DNA from: Actinomycetota bacterium
Lineage (GTDB): Bacteria; Actinomycetota; Actinomycetes; S36-B12; UBA10799
Length of the DNA stretch: 64,000 bases
Assembly: GCA_020637055.1 (NCBI GenBank)
Contig: JACJWR010000001.1
Span: 186,001 to 250,000, forward strand
Direction: 5' to 3'
In this document: positions 50,129 to 58,208 of the stretch, piece after piece
Position numbering within the stretch: the stretch's first letter is position 1
Layout: each line of letters begins with the position of its first letter
Notes under the pieces: generated by a model
Database searches by the model: none
The model's input: only the letters and a program-made list of their open reading frames with translations
Told to the model about the DNA's origin: nothing
Made by a program: the position numbers and the translations under genes

Positions 50129-51556
50129 CTACCTCCCAGCGACGCACTTGGCGTACAGGTCGAGCAGACGGGAATCCGGATCATAGTGCTTCTTCAGCGC
50201 TGCGTACGTCTCGCCGTTGTAGATGCCCCAGAACTCATCTTCCGGGTAGTAGCTCGACGAGTAGAGCGACTTCCGCCCCCCGAGTCGTTCGACCTCTATT
50301 TCGATGGCCCGATTGACGTCACCCTCCTCGGCGCCCGGGGCGATCTCCACACTCGCCCAGAAGCCGAGGTTGACGTAGACGGTCTCGGGCGACATGACGT
50401 AGAGATCCCACCGCTGGGAACGGTCGCGCTGCCGCAGCGGACACAGCCACACCGGCAGGATCCCGACTTCGCGGTGGAAGAAGTCGAGGAAATCGGCCAA
50501 CCGTTCGACCGGTACTTCGACGTCCTGGATGACATACTCCCGCTTCGGCTTCCGGCGCAGGGCGTCCCAGGCGTCCACCAGACCCTTCCGCCGGGCGAAG
50601 TTGACGATCTTGAAGTAGTTGTCCGACCGCAGGTAGCGCCGCGGGATGAGCGGCCGCAGGTAGCGGTTCTGTGCCCCCACGCCGCCGGAGCACCAGAACC
50701 AGTCGGTGTCCCAGCGCCAGATGTAGTCCGCCGCGGTGAGGTAGTCCACCTGCCTGGTGCGGATCGACTTGTAGTAGATGTTCGTGCCGGTGTAGTCGCT
50801 GGTGAAAGGCGCGCTATCGCACCAGCGGCCCAACGTCAGGTAGAGCTCGTCCGGCGCGAACACCGTGCCGTCGAGGAAGTCGACCGGACGGCCGGCGAGT
50901 TCGCCGGCGAGCACGATCTGCTCCACGGCGGCGGCGAGGTCCGATGCGGTGTGGAATCGGAGGTGCTCGAGTTCGACGTAGGGCGCCACCGGTGCGAGTT
51001 CGATCCGCAGCCGCAGGGCGTAGCCCAAAGTCCCGTAGGAATTGGGGAAGCCGAAGAAGAGATCCGCGTGCTCGTTGTCGGCGGTGGCCGTGATCACTTC
51101 CCCGGATCCGGTGAGGATGTCCATCTCGAGGACGGATTCGTGCGGCAGACCGGCGCGGAATGAAGTCGACTCGATGCCCAGTCCGGTGACGGCACCGCCC
51201 AGCGTGATGGTCTTCAACTGCGGCACCACCATCGGCATCAGCCCGTACGGCAGGGTCGCCGCCACCAGATGCTCGTAGGTGGTCATGCCGAGCACGTCCG
51301 CGGTGCGGTTGACCGGATCCACCGAGAGCACGCCGTCGAATTGATCGACCTCGAGCCCGGGCGCTCGGCTGTCCTGCCGCACCCGGAAGAGGTTGGAGGT
51401 CTTCTTCGCCAGACGGATCGGCGCGCTGGCCGGGATGGCCCGGAAGCTGTCCAACAGTTGCGTCACCCGCCGTTGGTAGTCCGCGCGAGCGCCCGCGGGC
51501 AGATCCGCTGCCAGCCCAGCCACCTCTACCACCGCGGCCACCTTTCCCACGTGCAT
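50129..51556 (-). CDS. tmsA: FAD-linked reductase, TmsA/BfaA-like
   Basis: 475 residues with a PCMH-type FAD-binding domain (TLGGAVTGLGIESTSFRAG) and a C-terminal region related to DWARF1/24-dehydrocholesterol reductase (QDVEVPVERLADFLDFF, YVNLGFWASVEI). In tuberculostearic-acid synthesis TmsA reduces the 10-methylene intermediate made by TmsB to the 10-methyl group. The TAG stop is 5 nt before tmsB, so one mRNA is very likely. ATG 51556 or one of the nearby in-frame GTG codons is the start; GGGAAAGG lies inside the first codons. Divergent from the ATP-grasp gene over 188 nt. Confidence 0.83.
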   Translation of the reverse strand: MHVGKVAAVVEVAGLAADLPAGARADYQRRVTQLLDSFRAIPASAPIRLAKKTSNLFRVRQDSRAPGLEVDQFDGVLSVDPVNRTADVLGMTTYEHLVAATLPYGLMPMVVPQLKTITLGGAVTGLGIESTSFRAGLPHESVLEMDILTGSGEVITATADNEHADLFFGFPNSYGTLGYALRLRIELAPVAPYVELEHLRFHTASDLAAAVEQIVLAGELAGRPVDFLDGTVFAPDELYLTLGRWCDSAPFTSDYTGTNIYYKSIRTRQVDYLTAADYIWRWDTDWFWCSGGVGAQNRYLRPLIPRRYLRSDNYFKIVNFARRKGLVDAWDALRRKPKREYVIQDVEVPVERLADFLDFFHREVGILPVWLCPLRQRDRSQRWDLYVMSPETVYVNLGFWASVEIAPGAEEGDVNRAIEIEVERLGGRKSLYSSSYYPEDEFWGIYNGETYAALKKHYDPDSRLLDLYAKCVAGR

Positions 51557-51744
51557 CCGGTCGTCGATTCGATCTCACCGAGCAGGTTAGCGTCACCCGG
51601 CCGACTCGTGCCAGGATTCACCCGGCGACCGCACACTCCCCGGGCGGTATTGGCGCACCGCATGTGACAGTTGTGTTTCCGATTCCGGTCAGGACTTCCG
51701 GTCGGCCCCGACGGCGCTAGTGTTTCTCTGTTGGGAGCCGCCAC

Positions 51745-53394
51745 ATGACCACCGAGAAGAACCTCACGGCCGACTATCCGGGCTATGAGACGACGCCGGG
51801 TGCGTACGACGAGATGTTCGACGCCGCAGGTCAGCCGCGCCCTGGACTGGAGTACCTCGAATCCGCCCTGCGAGCCCTCGGTGCCGACGGGCTGAAAGAA
51901 CGCGGGCGCGTCCGGGACAGTCACCTCACCGCCCAGGGCATCACCTTCACCCTCAGCGGCCGGGAACGACCGCTGCCGATGGACCTCATCCCGCGGGTGA
52001 TAGCGGCTGACGAGTGGCGGACCATCGACGCCGGTGTGAGCCAACGCATCCGCGCCCTCGAGATGTTCCTCGACGACGTCTACGGCATGGGCCAGATCCT
52101 CTCCGAAGGAATCGTCCCACGCGCCCTGGTGACCTCCTCGGCGCACTTCCACCGGGCGGCCCACGGGTTCCAGCCGCCGAACGGGGTGCGCATCCACGTC
52201 GCAGGTGTCGATCTCGTGCGGGATCAGGAGGGCACCATCCGGGTGCTGGAGGACAACCTCCGCAACCCCTCCGGGGTCTCCTACGTACTGGAGAACCGAC
52301 GCACCTTGGCCCACGTGGTCCCCGAGCTGTTCCCGACCCAGCGGGTACGGGCGATCTCGGAGTACCCGGAACGCCTCTTCGCCTCGCTGGTGACCGCCGG
52401 CCCACGCGGGGTGCCGGATCCGACCGTGGTGGTGCTGACCCCCGGTGTGCACAATTCGGCGCACTTCGAACACGCCTTCCTCGCCCGCCGCATGGGCACG
52501 GAACTGGTGGAGGGCCGGGACCTGTTCTGCCGCGAGGGCAGCGTCTTCATGCGCACGACCAAAGGTCCTCGCCAGGTGCATGTGATCTATCGGCGGATCG
52601 ACGACGAATACCTCGACCCGGTGCACTTCCTGCCCGACTCGCTGCTCGGCGTTCCGGGGATCCTCAACGCCGCCCGGGCCGGCACGGTCACGATCGCGAA
52701 CGCGATCGGCAACGGCGTCGCCGACGACAAGGCCCTCTACCCCTACGTTCCGAAGATCATCGAGTACTACCTGGGGGAGAAGCCGATCCTGCCCAACGTG
52801 CCGACCTACGACCTGCAGGACCGGGAGGTGCGCGATTTCGTCTTGGATCGGCTCGACTCGATGGTGCTCAAGCCGGTGGACGGTTCCGGCGGGTACGGCT
52901 TGGTGATGGGCCACCAGGCCACCGACAAGGAGCTCGCCGAGGTCGCGGTGTCCATCACCGACGACCCCCGGGCCTGGGTGGCGCAGCCGGTGCTGACGTT
53001 GTCCACCTCACCGAGTGCAGTCGGGGAGGGCGCGATCGAACCACGGCACGTCGATCTGCGTCCGTTCGCGGTCAACGACGGTGAACGGGTGTGGGTGCTT
53101 CCCGGGGGATTGACCCGAGTCGCGCTGCGGAAGGGGAGCCTGGTGGTCAACTCCTCCCAGGGCGGCGGCTCGAAAGACACCTGGGTGCTTGACGACGGCC
53201 AGGGCGGCATCTCGGCCGACGCCGGTCCCGCGGTGGCGGACGGCACGGCCGAGGGCTTCATCGGCATCGACCGCCGCTACCGCCGCCAACCCGGCTGGCG
53301 CGAGACCGGGCCGCGGATCTCCGAGGAACGGATGCGGCAGCAGTCCGAACAGCAACAGCAGACCCGCACCGGAGGGGGTGAACCGACGTGTTGA
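51745..53394 (+). CDS. Circularly permuted type 2 ATP-grasp protein
   Basis: 549 residues. The CP-ATP-grasp domain shows IRVLEDNLRNPSGVSYVLENR, EGRDLFCREGSVFMRTT, VTIANAIGNGVADDKALYPYVP and LKPVDGSGGYGLVMG. Such proteins are predicted to form amide bonds and occur in an operon with an alpha-E protein and a transglutaminase-like peptidase, the layout predicted to be a peptide-synthesis or modification system (in some bacteria with the Anbu proteasome homologue, absent here). GGGAG lies before the ATG, and a TAGTGT box lies further upstream. The gene overlaps the alpha-E gene by 7 nt. The C-terminal tail is Gln-rich and probably disordered. Confidence 0.88.
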   Translation: MTTEKNLTADYPGYETTPGAYDEMFDAAGQPRPGLEYLESALRALGADGLKERGRVRDSHLTAQGITFTLSGRERPLPMDLIPRVIAADEWRTIDAGVSQRIRALEMFLDDVYGMGQILSEGIVPRALVTSSAHFHRAAHGFQPPNGVRIHVAGVDLVRDQEGTIRVLEDNLRNPSGVSYVLENRRTLAHVVPELFPTQRVRAISEYPERLFASLVTAGPRGVPDPTVVVLTPGVHNSAHFEHAFLARRMGTELVEGRDLFCREGSVFMRTTKGPRQVHVIYRRIDDEYLDPVHFLPDSLLGVPGILNAARAGTVTIANAIGNGVADDKALYPYVPKIIEYYLGEKPILPNVPTYDLQDREVRDFVLDRLDSMVLKPVDGSGGYGLVMGHQATDKELAEVAVSITDDPRAWVAQPVLTLSTSPSAVGEGAIEPRHVDLRPFAVNDGERVWVLPGGLTRVALRKGSLVVNSSQGGGSKDTWVLDDGQGGISADAGPAVADGTAEGFIGIDRRYRRQPGWRETGPRISEERMRQQSEQQQQTRTGGGEPTC

Positions 53395-54311
53395 GCCGGC
53401 TGGCGGAGAGCTTCTACTGGATCGGTCGCTACGTGGAGCGGGCCGAGGCCAGCGCCCGACTGTTGGCCGAACACCACCAGTTGATCGTCGAGGACAAACG
53501 CATCACCCCGGAACGCGGCGCCCAGGTGCTGCTCGAGGCGCTGATGATCCCGACTGAGGCCGACGTCGAGTTCACACCGAGCGAACTGGTCCGGCAGGTG
53601 CTCGGCGACCCGGAGGACACCAGTTCGGTCAGCGGGGCGGTGCACGCGGCTCGGGAGAACGCCCGGGCCATCCGCGATGCCCTGTCCGCCGACGTCTTCG
53701 AGGCGCTCAACAGTGTGGACATGCGGTTGTCGCTGGCCGTCAGCAAACCGGACATCCGCAGTCCCGGTGTGCTCCTCTACGGCGTGCTCGAACGTCTGGC
53801 GGTGGTGCACGGGGTGATCGACTGGACCTCCCCGCGCGATGAGGGCTACCTCTTCCTGCGGCTCGGCCGCACCCTGGAACGCATCGACATGACCGCCCGG
53901 CTGCTCGCCGTGCACCACGAACAGATGTGGCCGGAATCCGGACCGGTGGCGATGCTGCGGGCAACCGGTGGCCTGCATGCCTTCCTGCGCGGCCGCAACC
54001 CCATGAGCGGCGAGCAGGTGCGCGGCTTCCTGGTGCTCGATCCGCTGTTCCCCAGATCCATGCTCGGATCCTCCCGCATCGCCGAAGACACCGTCCGAGC
54101 CCTGGAACGGCAGGGTTCCGAAGACAGCACCGGCCGCCTGCTGCGCACCGTGGGTCTGTTGCGCAGTGCACTGGAGTTTTCGTCCTCTTCGCCCGATCCG
54201 GCGACGGTCGACGCGATGGCCGAGAGCGGCCTGGTCAGTTCCACCCAGGCCGGGATGGAGGTGTCGGAGGCCTTCTTCCGGCAGGTTGGGACCACGGTGT
54301 GGAGTCATTGA
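53388..54311 (+). CDS. Alpha-E domain protein
   Basis: 307 residues, almost entirely helical, opening LSRLAESFYWIGRYVERAEASARLL, the hallmark of the alpha-E family (DUF403). A second cluster, FLRLGRTLERIDMTARLLAVH, repeats the Glu/Arg helix pattern. It is always found with CP-ATP-grasp proteins and probably forms a complex with them. GTG start overlapping the ATP-grasp gene; its TGA overlaps the next ATG by one base. Confidence 0.88.
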   Translation: MLSRLAESFYWIGRYVERAEASARLLAEHHQLIVEDKRITPERGAQVLLEALMIPTEADVEFTPSELVRQVLGDPEDTSSVSGAVHAARENARAIRDALSADVFEALNSVDMRLSLAVSKPDIRSPGVLLYGVLERLAVVHGVIDWTSPRDEGYLFLRLGRTLERIDMTARLLAVHHEQMWPESGPVAMLRATGGLHAFLRGRNPMSGEQVRGFLVLDPLFPRSMLGSSRIAEDTVRALERQGSEDSTGRLLRTVGLLRSALEFSSSSPDPATVDAMAESGLVSSTQAGMEVSEAFFRQVGTTVWSH

Positions 54312-55162
54312 TGAGTTGGCGATTGAAGGTTTCCCACCACACCGGACTGCGGTACACCGAACCGGTGTCCGCCTCCTTCAACGAGGCCCGGATGACGCCG
54401 GCGGACGGCGGCGGTCAACTGTTGATCGCCCATGAACTCCGGGTGAGCCCGTCGGCGCGGGTGCAGGCCTACACCGACTACTGGGGCACCACCGTGGAGG
54501 CGTTCGACCTGCACGAACCGCATACGGTGCTCGACGTCACTTCGAACTCGGTGGTGGAGACCACCGAGACGACGCCGCTGGAGACGAACGTCGACTGGGC
54601 CGACCTGGCCGAACCCGCTGTCGTCGACGCCTGGTGCGAGTTCCTGCGACCCAGCCGCTACGTCGACGATGCCCGCGACGATCCGCATCGGTCGGATCTG
54701 CTGGCCGAACTGGCGGCCTACGATCGGCCGGCCGATGCGATCCACGCCGCGGTCACCGCGGTGGAGGAGCACATGCGCTACACCCCGGGCTCCACCAACG
54801 TCTTCACCAAGGCGTCCGAGGCGTGGGCCAACGGCGTCGGGGTGTGCCAGGACTTCACCCACGTCACGCTGTCGCTGCTGCGCCCGCTGGGCATCCCGGC
54901 CCGGTATGTCTCCGGCTACCTCTACACCGGCAGCGGAGAGGTGGGCGAGCGGGTCACCGGGGAGTCACATGCCTGGGTGGAGGTGTGGGACGGCGACTGG
55001 CACGGCCTCGACCCGACCAACGGCCGGGTGGTCGGCGAGGGCCACGTCATCGTGGCTCGGGGTCGGGACTATGCCGACGTGAGCCCGCTCAAGGGCATCT
55101 ACGCCGGCGGCCACTCCGAGTCGCTCGGCGTCGAGGTCTCCCTCACCCGGCTCCCACGCTAG
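54311..55162 (+). CDS. Transglutaminase-like cysteine peptidase of the ATP-grasp operon
   Basis: 283 residues. The N-terminal bacterial transglutaminase-like beta domain (HHTGLRYTEPVSASFNEARM) is followed by the core with catalytic Cys in GVCQDFTH, His in ESHAWVEVW and Asp in GLDPTNG. Predicted to cut or transfer peptide bonds on the product of the ATP-grasp enzyme. Start ATG 54311 overlaps the alpha-E stop, completing a three-gene translational unit. The 3' end overlaps the convergent membrane-protein gene by 4 nt. Confidence 0.9.
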   Translation: MSWRLKVSHHTGLRYTEPVSASFNEARMTPADGGGQLLIAHELRVSPSARVQAYTDYWGTTVEAFDLHEPHTVLDVTSNSVVETTETTPLETNVDWADLAEPAVVDAWCEFLRPSRYVDDARDDPHRSDLLAELAAYDRPADAIHAAVTAVEEHMRYTPGSTNVFTKASEAWANGVGVCQDFTHVTLSLLRPLGIPARYVSGYLYTGSGEVGERVTGESHAWVEVWDGDWHGLDPTNGRVVGEGHVIVARGRDYADVSPLKGIYAGGHSESLGVEVSLTRLPR

Positions 55163-55866
55163 GCGGCCGCCCGGCCCACGTGGGTGCTGCGGTAGATCGC
55201 GGCGTAGGCCGTGAGCAGCCACAAGGCGACGAAACCGATCACGAACCAGAAGATCAACGACGCGGCGAAGCCGGTGATGAAGAAGACGTTCACGGCGCTG
55301 AGCAGGAGCAGGATCACGGCGAGCACCGCCACGATGATGCTGGTGACCAGCCAGCGGCCCCAGCGGTCCTTGATGGCTGAGAAGTTCGCTCCGAGGGCGT
55401 TGCCACGCCCGTCGGCCGCCGCCAGCGGCACGAAGACGGTGAGCACTCCGAGCAGGAAACCCAGGCCCGGGAAGATGAGGAATCCGATCAGCACCAACAC
55501 CCACTGGGCAAGGGTCCAGAGTGCGAACTTGCCCATCACCGGGATCGCGCCGGCGAACGCTTCCGAGACCGACACCCGGCCGGTCACCGCACCGAGTGCG
55601 ATTCGGGCCAGCACCGCCAGCCACACGATCAACACGGCCACCGAGATCACTGCGGCGACCACATAGGAGAAACTCAAGCCCACCTGGGGATTCCAGAACG
55701 TCAGCAGGGCCTGGATCACAGCGTTGACCACGATCATCACGATCGCCGGGACGAAGCCGCGCCACATCCGGGCGAATCCCGTCACCAGGGCCGAGAATCC
55801 GAACTCCTTGGGTTTGCCCGCGCTCCGCGGTTGCGGGGTCTCCACGTCGGTCATCACGTCACTCAC
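55159..55866 (-). CDS. Polytopic membrane protein, unknown function
   Basis: 235 residues with about six hydrophobic segments (VPAIVMIVVNAVIQALL, FSYVVAAVISVAVLIVWLAVL, WVLVLIGFLIFPGLGFLLGVL, WLVTSIIVAVLAVILLLLSAV, FFITGFAASLIFWFVIGFVAL). Its LIxPGLGFxLGVL pattern resembles small actinobacterial permease-like proteins, but I cannot assign a family. It overlaps the lipoprotein gene upstream by 4 nt, so the two are made together. Confidence 0.7.
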   Translation of the reverse strand: MSDVMTDVETPQPRSAGKPKEFGFSALVTGFARMWRGFVPAIVMIVVNAVIQALLTFWNPQVGLSFSYVVAAVISVAVLIVWLAVLARIALGAVTGRVSVSEAFAGAIPVMGKFALWTLAQWVLVLIGFLIFPGLGFLLGVLTVFVPLAAADGRGNALGANFSAIKDRWGRWLVTSIIVAVLAVILLLLSAVNVFFITGFAASLIFWFVIGFVALWLLTAYAAIYRSTHVGRAAA

Positions 55867-56276
55867 TGCTGTGTCCTCCCATTTTCATCGAGGACCTCGA
55901 TCGCGAGTCCCTTGAAGAGCACGTCCGAACCCACGGTCACCTCGGCGACCAGGAAGGTATCGGTGTCCTTCGCCCAGCCGGGCACCTGATCGGCGAACTC
56001 GCTGGGGATCTCGGTGGTGGCGGTCATCTGGCCTTTGCTGAGCACCGCAACACCGTCGGTGGTCAGCCCCTCACACGACAGGTCGGTGCCGTCGGCGGTG
56101 CACACCGGGGCCGACTTGAAGGTGTCGCCGGCGGCCAGCACTGTGTCTATCGTCGTGGTGCGCAGACTCGCGAGCGAGTCCCCGGCCACCGGACGCAACT
56201 GGGCCACCTGGGAGCATCCGGTGACGGCGACGGCGGCAACTGCGGCAGCCGCGACGGCTGTGGTGATTCGTCTCAT
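55863..56276 (-). CDS. Small DUF4333-like lipoprotein
   Basis: 137 residues. The signal ends VAVTGC (lipid Cys about residue 21). The mature part has a two-Cys domain (SAPVCTADGTDLSCEG) that could form a disulfide, followed by FLVAEVTVGSDVLFKGLAIEVL. The Cys spacing recalls small actinobacterial lipoproteins of the DUF4333 type, but the match is weak. It overlaps both neighbours by 4 nt: the exported phosphoesterase before it and the membrane protein after it. Confidence 0.65.
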   Translation of the reverse strand: MRRITTAVAAAAVAAVAVTGCSQVAQLRPVAGDSLASLRTTTIDTVLAAGDTFKSAPVCTADGTDLSCEGLTTDGVAVLSKGQMTATTEIPSEFADQVPGWAKDTDTFLVAEVTVGSDVLFKGLAIEVLDENGRTQQ

Positions 56277-58075
56277 TGCCCGGTACCTCCGGCGGTCGTG
56301 GCCATCTTGCGGGCTGTCCTTTCGGCGTAGGCACGCTCGAGGTCCGCGTCCGAGATGGCGGAGAGATCGAACGGCGCCGGCAGCAGCAGCTCGACGTTGC
56401 GGTCCAGCGGCGAACCGCGCCGCATCAGCGGATCCGCGGTGAAGTCGTTCGCCGCCAGTTCCCGGCTCAGCGAGGCGATGCCGGTCTGCGAGAAGTCACC
56501 CTCCCGCCATTCCGCCGGCGACGCGTGGTCCAGCGTGACGCAGAACAGCGACAGCGTGCCGTCGCGGTTGTCCACGATGTCCACCACCTGGGCCTGTTGC
56601 GGATAGTCGATGCAGGATGCGGTGGTGATCTCCCAGAATCCGCCGTTGCCGCCTTCTTTGCCGTGACTCTGGATGGTGTTGATGTGGGTGTGACCGTTCA
56701 TCCACGCCACCATGTTCGGGTACTTGAGCAGCATGTCGATGAACTCTTCGGCGTGCACCAGGGGTTCGCCGGGGTTGAACACGTTCTGCGCCGTGTTCTC
56801 CAGTGTGAGGCTGTTGTGGTGGCTGAGGATCACCGCGAGTTTGCCCTCTTCGACCACCTGCTGAAGCTCCGACTCGAGCCAGTCGAACTGGCTCTGCGGA
56901 ACCGCACCGTCGGCGCCGAGCACCTGATTGCAGGTGTCGAGTCCGAACAGCCGCAGGCCCGGACCGACATCGGCTTTCCAGTAGGTCGTCTTGTTGTCGA
57001 GGTTCTCCTGGGTGAAGCCATGCCCGACCGGCCCGGGTAGGTCGGTGGTCTCGAAGTGCTGCTTCATGAAGTCGATACCGCTGAGGATCTTGCGGGCCGG
57101 GTCGGCTGTCACGCGCTTGAATCCGGGGTTCATGCCGAACTGCTGACGGATGTTGTTGAACAGTCGGGTGGCCGGGCTGACATCCGCCGCCATGCCCCGG
57201 AACAGGTCGGAGGCGAACCCGGGGAAGGCGTACCCCTTCTGCCCGCCGGTGGCGAGGTTGCGCACCGACTCGTCCACCCCGAAGGTTCCGTTCAGCGTGG
57301 TGTCGTGGTTGCCGTAGACGGTGTACCACGGGGCCGGCGCGCCGGGCGACGTCACCTCGCTGGTCACCACCGCCTCGAGCAGACCGGGGATGGTGGGGAA
57401 ACCGTATTGGCCGTAGGGGTCGTTGCTGGGGTCGTCGGGGTGGTAGGCGTAGGTCACTTCGCTCCACGCCTGCGGACCCTCGTAGCGATCCGGGTCGCCG
57501 CTGTTCGGGCGGACGGTCTGCCCGTCGAAGAGGTCGATGTACCAGCGCAACTCGAGGTTGGACAGTCGGTCGGAGTTGTCTCCGGTGTTGAGCAACGCCA
57601 TCATCGGGGCACCCGTGACCGGGCTCTCGGCGGCGTCGGTGAGCGCCTGGATCATGGCCCCCTGCACGTTGACCGACATTGTCTCCTGGGGCCGACAGAC
57701 GCCGGGCAGCAAGGTGAAGTCGAACTCTGCCACCGGATCGAGCCAGGCCGGCGTCTGCGCGTCGATGATGTGGATGTCCGAGGTGTGCCCGAGGTAGGCG
57801 ATCGACCGCCGACCCGCGACCCGGCCCGCCGCCGGCTCGGCCGAGACCAAGTCGGTCCGCACCTCGAAGTCCTCGCCCGGCCCCGAGGTCAGAGTCCGGT
57901 AGAACTTGTTCTGCGCCACGCTGCGCTGGAGCACCGTCTGGCGGAGGGTGGTGGGGACGTCGGCAGGAGCGAGCGGCTGCGCGAGCGTGCGCGCCAGCGC
58001 CTGCTGGGGCAACGTGAAGGACGCCGCGAGAGCTGCGGTGAGCCCGAGGAATCCGCGTCGGGAGAGTCCGGACAC
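56273..58075 (-). CDS. TAT-exported metallophosphoesterase (TIGR03767-like)
   Basis: 600 residues. A twin-arginine signal LSRRGFLGLTAALAAS opens the protein. The calcineurin-like sites are TSDIHIID (Asp, His), NTGDNSD (Asp), VYGNHD (Asn, His), LSHHN (His) and NGHTHIN (His-x-His). Length and order fit the actinobacterial TIGR03767 family, whose substrate is unknown. Start: GTG 58075 has AAAGGAG with a 5-nt spacer; the GTG two codons earlier is too close. First gene of a three-gene overlapping unit with the lipoprotein and the membrane protein. Confidence 0.87.
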   Translation of the reverse strand: MSGLSRRGFLGLTAALAASFTLPQQALARTLAQPLAPADVPTTLRQTVLQRSVAQNKFYRTLTSGPGEDFEVRTDLVSAEPAAGRVAGRRSIAYLGHTSDIHIIDAQTPAWLDPVAEFDFTLLPGVCRPQETMSVNVQGAMIQALTDAAESPVTGAPMMALLNTGDNSDRLSNLELRWYIDLFDGQTVRPNSGDPDRYEGPQAWSEVTYAYHPDDPSNDPYGQYGFPTIPGLLEAVVTSEVTSPGAPAPWYTVYGNHDTTLNGTFGVDESVRNLATGGQKGYAFPGFASDLFRGMAADVSPATRLFNNIRQQFGMNPGFKRVTADPARKILSGIDFMKQHFETTDLPGPVGHGFTQENLDNKTTYWKADVGPGLRLFGLDTCNQVLGADGAVPQSQFDWLESELQQVVEEGKLAVILSHHNSLTLENTAQNVFNPGEPLVHAEEFIDMLLKYPNMVAWMNGHTHINTIQSHGKEGGNGGFWEITTASCIDYPQQAQVVDIVDNRDGTLSLFCVTLDHASPAEWREGDFSQTGIASLSRELAANDFTADPLMRRGSPLDRNVELLLPAPFDLSAISDADLERAYAERTARKMATTAGGTGQ

Positions 58076-58208
58076 ATGCACTCCTTTGCATTGTGGACTT
58101 TCGTATGGGTCTGCCTATCACAATCGAGGGGGTCCATGTGCGGAAAAAGGCCTTGGCACTTCTACTGATGGGGCTGCGTGCCGACCCCGGAGACGCTAGA
58201 CAAAGCGT

